Shown piece after piece: positions 10,308 through 19,731 of a stretch of DNA of 64,000 nt; positions within the stretch are counted from its first letter, which is position 1, and each line of letters starts with the position of its first letter. A program made the translations under genes and the position numbers. A model generated the notes under the pieces. The model was not told where the DNA came from, made no database searches, and was given only the letters and a program-made list of their open reading frames with translations. Source of the stretch: an uncultured Pelagibacteraceae bacterium (lineage in GTDB: Bacteria; Pseudomonadota; Alphaproteobacteria; Pelagibacterales; Pelagibacteraceae); NCBI GenBank assembly GCA_902559305.1, contig CACEHK010000001.1, forward strand, positions 99,276 through 163,275, in the 5' to 3' direction.

Positions 10308-11647
10308 AATGCTCCATTCTTTTCCATATTAGATAATTCTTTTATTATAAAAGAGTCGCGGTCTTTATTTGGCATTTTTTCTGAGTCAAACTGTAATTTC
10401 AATACTGCAGCACCAACTGATTTTATAAATTTTCGATCATCTACATTTCTTTTTGGAACTCTTAAAACTGTATCTTGACCATATGTTTTGATCGCATCTC
10501 CATTATTATTAAATTGTTTGGGTTCTGTTCCTTCTTGCAATGCTTTTATTGATTTTCTTATATGTCTTCTGTAGGACATTATTCCATGATCAGTTGGCAT
10601 TAAATGCTCACCTTTATGTTGACTTATAAATCCCATTCCTTCGACCGCTTCAGCATCTCCTGGACTCTTTTGTTTTTCTTCCCATGTTCGATCTATAATT
10701 TCACCTGCTTCAATTCTTTCACAACCTTCTTTATTTTTATATTCAATTGGATCTGCTCTATCTCCAAAATTACCCCAAGCTATAGCTACACAATGTTCGT
10801 CGTCTACAGGTACTACCCATCTAGTAAAAGAACTTCTGCCAAAATATCGAGTTTTGGTACCGTCTGCAGCAAAAGCTGATCCGGCCTGTGTGAAATTAGG
10901 AAGAATTAATTCATTTACTCTAACCCAAATATTATCATCAACTCTTCTTGTATTTGCTCCAAGATATTGCATTCCTCTTTCAAAAAATTCTATTTCACCA
11001 AGTTCTGCAAAACCTTCGGAAAATTGTATTCCTGAACTTTGACCGTGTAAGAATGATGTATGAACTGGATCCATAATTGCATCAAGAACTTGTATCCAAT
11101 TACAATTATAATTAATTTTATATGGTCTTCTTACAATATCTGAAATTTCATACGCATCATAATGAGGAAATGCAGGAATTTTTTCTGGGGGACCCATATA
11201 AGCGAATACAATTCCGTTAAATTCTTTTATTGGATAAGCTCCTAATTTAAATTTTTTTCTTACTTGTTCTGCCTGTTTTGAATCTGGATCTTCACCAGGA
11301 GTTTCTAAAATCTCTCCGTCTGGAGAAAATAACCATCCATGATAACAACATCTAATACCGTTTGTTTCACATTTTCCATAAACTAACGATGCTCTTCTGT
11401 GAGGGCAGTTTTTATGGACTAATCCTATTTTATTTTTTGTGGTTTTAAAAATAACCAAATCTTCCCCAAGAATTTTTATTTGTAAAGGAGTTGTGCTTAC
11501 TTCAGAAGTTAAGGCAACGGGATGCCAATACCTTCTAAGATACTCACCACCAGGAGTCCCAAAATTTGTGTGAGAAATTTCTTTATCATAACCAGCTGGT
11601 TTTGCTTGATTATAGCCTTTATAGATATTGCTGTTCGAATTAACCAA
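10304..11647 (-). CDS. Rieske 2Fe-2S aromatic ring-hydroxylating oxygenase alpha subunit
   Basis: CPHR-X16-CCYHGW Rieske motif; DPVHTSFLH non-haem iron motif. Confidence 0.9.
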   Translation of the reverse strand: MVNSNSNIYKGYNQAKPAGYDKEISHTNFGTPGGEYLRRYWHPVALTSEVSTTPLQIKILGEDLVIFKTTKNKIGLVHKNCPHRRASLVYGKCETNGIRCCYHGWLFSPDGEILETPGEDPDSKQAEQVRKKFKLGAYPIKEFNGIVFAYMGPPEKIPAFPHYDAYEISDIVRRPYKINYNCNWIQVLDAIMDPVHTSFLHGQSSGIQFSEGFAELGEIEFFERGMQYLGANTRRVDDNIWVRVNELILPNFTQAGSAFAADGTKTRYFGRSSFTRWVVPVDDEHCVAIAWGNFGDRADPIEYKNKEGCERIEAGEIIDRTWEEKQKSPGDAEAVEGMGFISQHKGEHLMPTDHGIMSYRRHIRKSIKALQEGTEPKQFNNNGDAIKTYGQDTVLRVPKRNVDDRKFIKSVGAAVLKLQFDSEKMPNKDRDSFIIKELSNMEKNGAF

Positions 11648-11743
11648 TTGACCTCCTTAAAATACAATAATTAACTATGATATATTTTATTGTAATATTA
11701 GCAAATCGCAAATAGATTTCATTTATTAAGAAGGAACCTATAA

Positions 11744-12880
11744 ATGTCTGAAAGTAAAACTTCAGTTAAAATTAAAAGCCCTAAAAATACAAATACAATT
11801 TTTGGGCTTCCAGCAAAATCATATACCGATAACGAATTTTGGAATAAAGAATGCGAAACTGCATTAGCTGATGGTTGGCTATTTATAGCTTTTGCTCACG
11901 AATTTAAAAAAGTAGGAGATGTTGTTCCAGTTTATATTGCTGGAAAACCTATCCTGCTAATTAAAAATGAAGAAAATAAAATTACGGCCTTTCATAATGT
12001 TTGTAGTCACAGATGTTTAAAATTAGTAGATGAAAAAAAAAATATTGGTAAGTTAATTCGATGTCCTTATCATTCTTGGACATATGATCTTCAAGGAAAT
12101 TTAAAAGCCGCTCCACACATTGGAGGAACAAATGTACATAAACCCAAAGGATTTAATTTTAAAAATCATGGTTTAAAGCCAATAAGAATTCATATTTGGC
12201 ATGATTGGATATTTGTAAATATTAATGGAAAAGCAAAAAAATTTAAAGAATACGCAAAGCCTTTAATTTCAAAATTTAAAGATTTAGACTTAAATAAAAT
12301 AAAGTATGCGGCAACTTTAGATTTTGGAAAAATTAATACAAATTGGAAGTTTCTTATTGAAAATTTTATTGAACCATATCACGTTCAATTTGTTCACAAA
12401 ACAACAACTAATCAACCACTGAAAGATCATTATACAATTGTGGATGGGATTTGTTATGGAAGTGGAGTTAACGTTGATAAAGAAGATAATAAAAATAGTA
12501 ATGCTTTATCCGTATCTTCTAAGTATCTTTCTTTGTTTCCAAACTTCATAATTGGAACTTATTATCCTAATCAAATAGGTGTATATTTAAATATTCCTAT
12601 TGGACCAGGTATTACAAGCCAAAAAAGAATAATATACTCCACTGAGGGAAAATCTATGTCTAAAGAAGAGATTGATATTACAAAGAAGATATGGTGGAGT
12701 GTACATAAGGAAGATCATGAAATGTGCGAAAGATTACAAGAAGGAAGATCATCACCAGCTTCAAATGATGGTGGGCTACTATCTCCGCACTGGGAAAAAG
12801 GAGTTCAAAAATTTCAAAAATTAATAATACAAGCAACTATGAAATCAAAAAAAATAATGAAAGGTAAAAAAAATGTCTAA
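11744..12880 (+). CDS. Rieske 2Fe-2S oxygenase alpha subunit (SRPBCC C-terminus)
   Basis: CSHRC...CPYHSW and EPYHVQFVH motifs. Confidence 0.9.
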   Translation: MSESKTSVKIKSPKNTNTIFGLPAKSYTDNEFWNKECETALADGWLFIAFAHEFKKVGDVVPVYIAGKPILLIKNEENKITAFHNVCSHRCLKLVDEKKNIGKLIRCPYHSWTYDLQGNLKAAPHIGGTNVHKPKGFNFKNHGLKPIRIHIWHDWIFVNINGKAKKFKEYAKPLISKFKDLDLNKIKYAATLDFGKINTNWKFLIENFIEPYHVQFVHKTTTNQPLKDHYTIVDGICYGSGVNVDKEDNKNSNALSVSSKYLSLFPNFIIGTYYPNQIGVYLNIPIGPGITSQKRIIYSTEGKSMSKEEIDITKKIWWSVHKEDHEMCERLQEGRSSPASNDGGLLSPHWEKGVQKFQKLIIQATMKSKKIMKGKKNV

Positions 12881-13289
12881 AAATGTAAATGAAGGATATA
12901 GGCTGGCTCATACAATGATAAGAGTAAAAGATTTAGAAACTTCTTTTAACTTTTATTGCAAAACTCTAGGAATGAAAGTTTTAAGAAAAACTGATTATCC
13001 TGATGGAAAATTTACTAATGCATTCATTGGTTATGGACTTGAAAATGAATCCCCATGTCTTGAATTAACGCATAATTGGGATCAAAAAGAAGATTACGAC
13101 AAAGGAAATGGATGGGGTCATATTTGCATAGAAACTCCTGATGTATATAAAGCTTGTGAAGATCTTACAAAGCTTGGGGTTAACATTACTCGTAAGCCAG
13201 GTCCAATGAAACATGGAACAAGGGTAATTGCTTTTTGCGAAGATCCAGATGGTTACAAAGTTGAATTAAACGAACCAATTAAAATATAA
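12873..13289 (+). CDS. VOC-family protein, glyoxalase I (lactoylglutathione lyase)-like
   Basis: His/Glu/His/Glu metal-ligand pattern AHTMIRV, LELTHN, GHICIE, YKVELNE; overlaps preceding Rieske gene by 8 nt. Confidence 0.82.
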   Translation: MSKNVNEGYRLAHTMIRVKDLETSFNFYCKTLGMKVLRKTDYPDGKFTNAFIGYGLENESPCLELTHNWDQKEDYDKGNGWGHICIETPDVYKACEDLTKLGVNITRKPGPMKHGTRVIAFCEDPDGYKVELNEPIKI

Positions 13290-13306
13290 AATTGAAAGGA
13301 ATATTA

Positions 13307-13702
13307 ATGTCTAAAGAACCACAACTCTATAAATTTAAAGATATTGAAAATAGACTTCATACATTAGAACCAGGAAAGTCTTACATAAAACCGTTTGTTA
13401 CGAGTAAAGTAAGTAACACTATGTGTGGAGGATTAAATTTTTTAAACAAAGTTTCTGTTCCCTGGGATTTAACTTGTGATGAAATTATTTACTGCATGGA
13501 AGGAACGTTCAGACTAACTTGCGATGGTAAATCTTACGTTTGTAACCCTGGAGATGTACTTTATATTCCAAAGGATAATCATATAGCCTACGAATGTGAT
13601 GAAAAATGTGTAATATTTTATGCTGCTTATCCTCATGATTGGAAGCAAAAAGCTGGTATAACATTTGTTCCTGGAATTGACCCAGAAGATATGCCAAAAT
13701 AA
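13307..13702 (+). CDS. Cupin-domain (EutQ-like) protein
   Basis: CDEIIYCMEGTFRLTCDGKSYVCNPGDVLYIPKDNHIAYE cupin motif; ATG 13307 with AAAGGA SD, ORF track used TTG 13292. Confidence 0.8.
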   Translation: MSKEPQLYKFKDIENRLHTLEPGKSYIKPFVTSKVSNTMCGGLNFLNKVSVPWDLTCDEIIYCMEGTFRLTCDGKSYVCNPGDVLYIPKDNHIAYECDEKCVIFYAAYPHDWKQKAGITFVPGIDPEDMPK

Positions 13703-13710
13703 TTTACCTA

Positions 13711-15132
13711 ATGAAAAATAAAATATATTACGAAAATTTTAAAGACGCTATTGAGAGAAATAGGAAAAAAATTCCTGCAGTTCACAAAAAACTTAAAGCT
13801 GCTGGCGTACAATATGTAATGTCGAGCTGGATAGATTTGCATGGTATTCCAAAAACTAAACCTGTACCGATGAGTGATTTTGAACAACTATGTTTAGGTA
13901 AAGGACCTCAGTTTGCAGTACACTCAATATCTTTTGTACCTGAATTAACTCCTGCTGACTCTGACCAAATAATGTTGCCAGATTTAGATAGCGTTTATAT
14001 TTGTCCTTGGGACAAAACAATGGCTATAATTTTTGCAGATCTTTATTGGGAAGATAAACCTTATAATGTTTGTCCAAGACAAGCTCTGAAGCGCGCAATG
14101 CAAAAAGCACAGGACGCAGGTTACAAAGGAATGTGTGGTATTGAACCTGAATTTATTGCAATGAAGTATGGAGAAGATGGAAAACCAGTTAAAGCTATTG
14201 ATAGTGATCCAATAAATGGAATAAGACCAAGACGACAAGCATTTGGTTATGATGTTGAATATTCATTAGACTCTATGCATTTTTTAAAAGAATTGATTGA
14301 TATTCTTGAAGAACTAGGATGGAATTTACATGATGTAGTTGCTGAAGGAGCTTATTCACAATTTGAGTTAGATTTTCATTATACAAATTTATTAGAAATG
14401 GCAGATAGATTAGTTTTCTTAAGAATTCTTTTAAAAGAAATTGCTAAAAAAAATAATATGTTCATTACTTTTATGCCGAAACCTACAATAGGAGACTGGA
14501 GATCGGGAGCACATATAAATTTTTCAATGGAAGATGTAAATAAACCTGGAAAAAATATTTTTACTGATGGAAAAGGTTGGTCAAAACAATCAAAACATGC
14601 AGTTGGTGGACTTATGAAAAACTCTGAAGCATTAACAGCAATAACATGTTCAACAGTTAATTCATACAATGGTTTAGTTCCTAGAGTTGGAGGATTTGAA
14701 GGAGGAACTGTTACTTGGGCACCAACTAATATTACATATGGTCACAATAATAGATCTGCACAGTTTCGTTTACCACAAAACAGATATTGTATTGAAAATA
14801 GAGCAGCAGATATGACAATGAATGTTTATTTGGCTTTAGCTATGACAATATCTTCTGTAATGGACGGCATAAAAAATAAAATTGATCCAGGTAAAGCAAC
14901 TGATCAGGATTTATATCAAATGACAGACGCTGAGTTTAAAAAGTTAGGAATTAAAAGATTGCCAAAAAATCTAATGCAAGCAATTGAGGCTTTAAGAATT
15001 AATAAACTATCTGATGAAGTTATGGGGCCTGTAATGAAAAAATCTTTTATATCTTATAAAAATGATGAGTGGGAGCGTTACCATCAAGCAGTTACAGATT
15101 GGGAAGTAAAAGAGTATCTAAGACTTTACTAA
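13711..15132 (+). CDS. Glutamine synthetase family protein (GlnT/type III-like, probable gamma-glutamyl-amide ligase)
   Basis: GIEPEFIAM, GAYSQFELDFHY, RSGAHINFS, NNRSAQFRLP, ENRAAD motifs. Confidence 0.87.
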   Translation: MKNKIYYENFKDAIERNRKKIPAVHKKLKAAGVQYVMSSWIDLHGIPKTKPVPMSDFEQLCLGKGPQFAVHSISFVPELTPADSDQIMLPDLDSVYICPWDKTMAIIFADLYWEDKPYNVCPRQALKRAMQKAQDAGYKGMCGIEPEFIAMKYGEDGKPVKAIDSDPINGIRPRRQAFGYDVEYSLDSMHFLKELIDILEELGWNLHDVVAEGAYSQFELDFHYTNLLEMADRLVFLRILLKEIAKKNNMFITFMPKPTIGDWRSGAHINFSMEDVNKPGKNIFTDGKGWSKQSKHAVGGLMKNSEALTAITCSTVNSYNGLVPRVGGFEGGTVTWAPTNITYGHNNRSAQFRLPQNRYCIENRAADMTMNVYLALAMTISSVMDGIKNKIDPGKATDQDLYQMTDAEFKKLGIKRLPKNLMQAIEALRINKLSDEVMGPVMKKSFISYKNDEWERYHQAVTDWEVKEYLRLY

Positions 15133-15135
15133 TTA

Positions 15136-16146
15136 ATGAAAAAGCATGAAAAGTTTAACTTAGGAAATATTAAACTTTTATCTGGAAAAATTTTAAAATC
15201 AGCACAATTAATTTACAAAACATACGGTAAATTAAATAAAGACCGTTCAAATGTAATAATTCTTCCTACATTTTATACCGGTAGTCATATTAGAAATGAA
15301 GGCTTTATAGGTAAAAATAGAGCAATTAATCCAAATAAATATTTTATTGTATCAATTAATATGTTTGGAAATGGTCTATCTTCTTCACCGACGAAAGCTA
15401 CTAAATCTCAATCTGGTTCAAAATTTCCAACAATAACGTTGTGGGATAATATTTATTGTCAGCACAAACTTATTGCTGAAAAACTGAAAATTAAAAAAAT
15501 TGCTCTAGTTACTGGTTGGTCTATGGCTGGTTGTCAATCTTATCAATGGGCAGCTCAGTATCCTGGTATGGTTAAAGCAATTCTTCCTTTTTGTGCATCA
15601 TCAAAGACTTCGATACACAATCATGTTTTTTTAGAAGGTGTTAAAGCAGCACTTACTGCTGATAAAAAATTTAATAAAGGAAATTATAAAAAACAACCTG
15701 TCGAAGGATTAAAAGCATTTGGAAGAGTTTATGCAGGGTGGGCTTTCTCTCAGGATTTTTATAGAGAAAAACTTTATAAAAAATTTGGTTTTAAAAATGC
15801 TGAAGAATTACTTAAAGACTGGGCAAATGATCATGCTAAAAACTGGGATGCTAATAATCTTTTGTCTAAACTTAAAACCTGGCAGTTAAATGATATTAGC
15901 AAAGGTCCTATTTATAAAAATAATTATATAAAAGCTCTTAAATCAATAAGAGCAAAAACAATTCTTATGCCATGTAATCAGGATTTATACTTTAGAACTG
16001 AGGATAATAAATTTGAAAAAAAATTTATATCTCGTTCATCTTTAAGACCTGTAGATTCTCCATACGGTCATTGTGCTGCTAACCCTGGAAATGACATAAA
16101 TTTTGAAAAGCAACTAGATAAAAACATTAAAGAGTTGCTTAATTAA
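15136..16146 (+). CDS. MetX-like (homoserine O-acetyltransferase family) alpha/beta hydrolase
   Basis: GWSMAG nucleophile elbow, Asp in CNQDLYF, His in YGHCA. Confidence 0.82.
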   Translation: MKKHEKFNLGNIKLLSGKILKSAQLIYKTYGKLNKDRSNVIILPTFYTGSHIRNEGFIGKNRAINPNKYFIVSINMFGNGLSSSPTKATKSQSGSKFPTITLWDNIYCQHKLIAEKLKIKKIALVTGWSMAGCQSYQWAAQYPGMVKAILPFCASSKTSIHNHVFLEGVKAALTADKKFNKGNYKKQPVEGLKAFGRVYAGWAFSQDFYREKLYKKFGFKNAEELLKDWANDHAKNWDANNLLSKLKTWQLNDISKGPIYKNNYIKALKSIRAKTILMPCNQDLYFRTEDNKFEKKFISRSSLRPVDSPYGHCAANPGNDINFEKQLDKNIKELLN

Positions 16147-16279
16147 TATCTTAAAAAACATTGAAAATTTATCAGAAGAAGATAGTATCATTTTATAAAG
16201 CGATACATAACTCGTCGTAATTTCTTAAGTACGAAAGTGGGATCGGTCGTCTTTAAATTAATTTTTAAAGGAGGCTTTA

Positions 16280-17449
16280 ATGAAATTTGGTTACTTCTGT
16301 AACACTACCAACTGGACACACAAACCTTACGATAAACTTTTAGACGAAACTAGAGAAATTACAGAATATTGTGATCAGAATAAATGGAATTCAATTTGGT
16401 ATACAGAACATCACTTTAATCATGAAGGAATGGAGTCTTTAACTAATCCATTAATGATGGGTGTTGATGCTGCGGCTAGAACAAAAAATATTAGAATAGG
16501 TCAAGCGTGTAATGTAATTACTTTTCATAATCCAATTAGAATGGCTGAAGATATTGCTCTTCTTGATCAATTATCAAAAGGTAGAGTTGAAGTTGGAATA
16601 GGAAGAGGAATTTATGGAAGAGAAGCAATAAACTTAAATAAAGAAGCAGACATGAAAGACCAGGCAAAAAATTTTAGACTTTTTGAAGAAACTCTAACAA
16701 TTTTAAAAAAAGCGTGGAAAGAAAAATTTTTTAATCATAAAGGTGAGTTTTATACTTATCCTGCTCCCAATTATGTTTGGCAACATGATATGAGTCCACC
16801 AAATAAAGATTTAGTTAATCTTGAGACAAGTGTTATGGAAAATATAAGTGTTCTTCCAAAACCCTATCAAAAGCCTTATCCTGCTATACACCAAGTAGTC
16901 GATGGAATTAGATCTATTGAATGGGCTGCAACACAAGGTTTAAATATTATAATGTGGATACCTACAGTTAAGGCTTTAAAAATTAAGTTTGAGGCATTTA
17001 AAAATGCAAAATCAGAGGCAGAAAAAAGAAATGTACCAATGGGTGAAGGTATTTCATTGGTAAGAGACATGTTTGTTGCAGATACAATGGAAGAAGCAAA
17101 AGAAAAAGCTGGTGAACACATGGTTAACTATATGAGATGGGTCTGTCATTGGAGAGGTCTTGGAAACCACATGGACCCAGGCGAAGAACTACCTGTTACT
17201 AAAGGTAAACTAGATTTATTAAGCTACGAATTTCTTCATAAACGTAACATGCTATTCGGGACGCCCGAGTATGTAATAGATAAAATTCACGAACTTAAAT
17301 CTGAATTAAATCTACAAAATTTACAAGTATGGTCTAATTTTCCTGGCATTAAACACGAGGACTGCATGAAGAGTATCAAAATGTTTACTGAAAAAGTAAT
17401 GCCTCACTTCAAAGATGATTTGGATACTGAAGTTAAAAAAGTTTCGTGA
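16280..17449 (+). CDS. LLM-class (luciferase-like) flavin-dependent monooxygenase
   Basis: WYTEHHFNHEG...GQACNVITFHNPIRMAEDIALLDQLSKGRVEVGIGRG. Confidence 0.9.
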   Translation: MKFGYFCNTTNWTHKPYDKLLDETREITEYCDQNKWNSIWYTEHHFNHEGMESLTNPLMMGVDAAARTKNIRIGQACNVITFHNPIRMAEDIALLDQLSKGRVEVGIGRGIYGREAINLNKEADMKDQAKNFRLFEETLTILKKAWKEKFFNHKGEFYTYPAPNYVWQHDMSPPNKDLVNLETSVMENISVLPKPYQKPYPAIHQVVDGIRSIEWAATQGLNIIMWIPTVKALKIKFEAFKNAKSEAEKRNVPMGEGISLVRDMFVADTMEEAKEKAGEHMVNYMRWVCHWRGLGNHMDPGEELPVTKGKLDLLSYEFLHKRNMLFGTPEYVIDKIHELKSELNLQNLQVWSNFPGIKHEDCMKSIKMFTEKVMPHFKDDLDTEVKKVS

Positions 17450-19143
17450 TCAAATCTAAGAACCTGACTGGTGGTCAAGCCGCAATTAAATCATTAAAAA
17501 AAGAAAAAGTTAAACATGTTTTTGGCTTAATAGGTTCTGCTACAATGGAAATGTTTGATGCTCTTTATCATGAAAAAAATATAAAATTTATTGGTGTCCG
17601 AGATGAGAGAACTGGAACGCATATGGCCGATGGATATGCAAGAGCATCTAATCAACCAGGTATAATACTTGCTGGACAAAATGGTCCTGGTGCAACAAAT
17701 CTAGTTACCGGACTTGCTCAAGCAAAAGCAGCTTTTTCTCCAGTTGTTTCAATTGCTGGTTCATATTCTACAAAAGATAAAATGGAAGATGCTTTTCAAG
17801 GTCTTGATCAACAATCTTTATTTAAACCAGTAACAAAAAAAACTTGGACTGTAAAAAATGCTAAAAAAATTCCAAAAACTTTTAGTGATGCTTTTAAATT
17901 AGCAATGTCTCCTAGGAGGGGACCAGTTTGTATTAATCTACCAAGAAATATATTGGCAGATAAAGGAAATTTTAAAATCAATGAGAAAAATCAATCTTTT
18001 GATAATCAAAACTCAACCAAAGCAAAATCTAATTATATAAAAAAAGTTGTAAAGATTATCAATAATTCAAACAAAACTGTTATTATTGCTGGTGGTGGAA
18101 TTAAATATAATTCTAAATATAAAAATGTAGTTAAATTGGCAGAATTGTTAAACGTCCCAATAGTAACTGCGGCTGGTCATGGAGATGCTATACCATTTAA
18201 TCATAAACTAAATGCTGGACAAATGGGTCCAAGAGGTAATCCAGTTGCATCTAAACTAGTTAAAGAAGCAAGCGTTATAATTGCTCTTGGAACAAGACTG
18301 GGATTTAATTCAACTTTTTATTCTTACGAAAATATAAATAAAAGAGCAAAGATCATACAAGTTGAATTAGAAAAAAGAATGATAGGAAGATACTTTCCTG
18401 TAGCAGTAGGAATTTATGGAGACGCTGCCACAATAGCCGATCAATTATATAAAGAAATCAAGAAGCAAAATATTGCTCTTGATATAAAAAAATGGACCAA
18501 TAACTATTTTAATGAAAGAAAAAATTTTTTGCTCAACAGAGATAAATTTAAACAGAAAAATTTTCCTATTCAGCCCAATGGCTTGTTTAAACAATTAAGA
18601 CAAGTGCTTCCTAAAAACTCTGCAATAACTTTAGATGCAGGTACACTTTGTTTACAAGCGACAGATGCTCTTGAATATTATGATCCCCCATCTTTATTTA
18701 CCCCTTTAGACTTTGGTTTGGTTGGTTTTTCTTTTGCATGTGGTTTAGGTGTAAAGATTGCAAAACCTAATAAAAAAGTAATTAGCCTAATGGGAGATGG
18801 GGGTTTTGGAATGACAATTTCAGAATTAAGTACGGCTGTTGAGTATAAGATAAATACAATAACTATAGTCATGAATAATAAAAGTTGGGGAGCTGAAAAA
18901 GCTTATCAAAAAGATTTTTATGGAAAAAGATACTTAGGAGCTGATATTAGCAGTCCACCTTTTGATAAAGTTGCAGAGCTATATGGTGCTAAAGGTTTTA
19001 AGGTTAAAAAAGTTTCAGAAATAAACCAAGCAGTTAGAGAAGCTTTAAAAATAAACAAACCTGTAGTCATTGATGTTGATGTAGATCCAAAAGCACTATA
19101 CAGTTTTAGAAGAGATAGTTTTAAACATAGATCAAAAAAATGA
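17446..19143 (+). CDS. Thiamine pyrophosphate-dependent enzyme, acetolactate synthase/sulfoacetaldehyde acetyltransferase-like
   Basis: FGLIGSA, DERTGTHMADGYARA, GDGGFGM...NNKSWGAEK TPP motifs, FRRD near C-terminus; GTG start overlapping upstream stop (GTGA). Confidence 0.87.
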   Translation: MIKSKNLTGGQAAIKSLKKEKVKHVFGLIGSATMEMFDALYHEKNIKFIGVRDERTGTHMADGYARASNQPGIILAGQNGPGATNLVTGLAQAKAAFSPVVSIAGSYSTKDKMEDAFQGLDQQSLFKPVTKKTWTVKNAKKIPKTFSDAFKLAMSPRRGPVCINLPRNILADKGNFKINEKNQSFDNQNSTKAKSNYIKKVVKIINNSNKTVIIAGGGIKYNSKYKNVVKLAELLNVPIVTAAGHGDAIPFNHKLNAGQMGPRGNPVASKLVKEASVIIALGTRLGFNSTFYSYENINKRAKIIQVELEKRMIGRYFPVAVGIYGDAATIADQLYKEIKKQNIALDIKKWTNNYFNERKNFLLNRDKFKQKNFPIQPNGLFKQLRQVLPKNSAITLDAGTLCLQATDALEYYDPPSLFTPLDFGLVGFSFACGLGVKIAKPNKKVISLMGDGGFGMTISELSTAVEYKINTITIVMNNKSWGAEKAYQKDFYGKRYLGADISSPPFDKVAELYGAKGFKVKKVSEINQAVREALKINKPVVIDVDVDPKALYSFRRDSFKHRSKK

Positions 19144-19727
19144 AATTAGAGTTAAGAAAATTTACAAAATTTGTTGATAAAACATTTATAGAAGGTGGAA
19201 AAGAGGCAAAAGAACCTGTGTTGCTAGTTTCTGTAGCAGCAGTTTTTAAAAATCCTTGGCACGGTCAAGGATTTGTTGAAGATCTTAAACCTGTAATTTT
19301 AGATTTAGCTCCAAAACTTGGGGATATTTTAGTTCCAGAATTAATAAAAGAAATTGGTTCGCCAGAAAAAATTCTAGCTTATGGTAAAGCAGGAATTGTC
19401 GGTTTAAATGGAGAGATCGAGCACGCATCTGCATTTATTCATACTTTAAGATTTGGAAATAAATTTAGAGATGCGGTGGGTGGAACATCTTATTTAAGTT
19501 TTACTAATACAAGAGGGCCTGCAGGATCAAAAATTTCTATACCAATGATGCATAAAACAGATTCTGGATTAAGACCATATTATCTAACTCATGAATTTAC
19601 TATTCATGATGCTCCATTTGATAATGAAATAGTAATTGCTATTGGCGGAGCTTCTAGTGGAAGAGCTCATGCAAGAACAGGTGATAGATATCAAGATATG
19701 AAAGAAATGGGCATTAAACCTAAATAG
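19140..19727 (+). CDS. Amino acid synthesis family protein (DUF1185 / PF06684-like)
   Basis: GKAGIVGLNGEIEHASAFIH, GGASSGRAHARTGDRYQDM signatures; ATGA overlap with upstream gene. Confidence 0.8.
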   Translation: MKLELRKFTKFVDKTFIEGGKEAKEPVLLVSVAAVFKNPWHGQGFVEDLKPVILDLAPKLGDILVPELIKEIGSPEKILAYGKAGIVGLNGEIEHASAFIHTLRFGNKFRDAVGGTSYLSFTNTRGPAGSKISIPMMHKTDSGLRPYYLTHEFTIHDAPFDNEIVIAIGGASSGRAHARTGDRYQDMKEMGIKPK

Positions 19728-19731
19728 ATAA

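Noticed and set aside
9586-11042. Plus-strand ORFs 9586..9828, 10266..10478, 10604..10879, 10854..11042
   Set aside because: Antisense to the hydroxyacid dehydrogenase and Rieske genes; low-complexity composition typical of shadow frames
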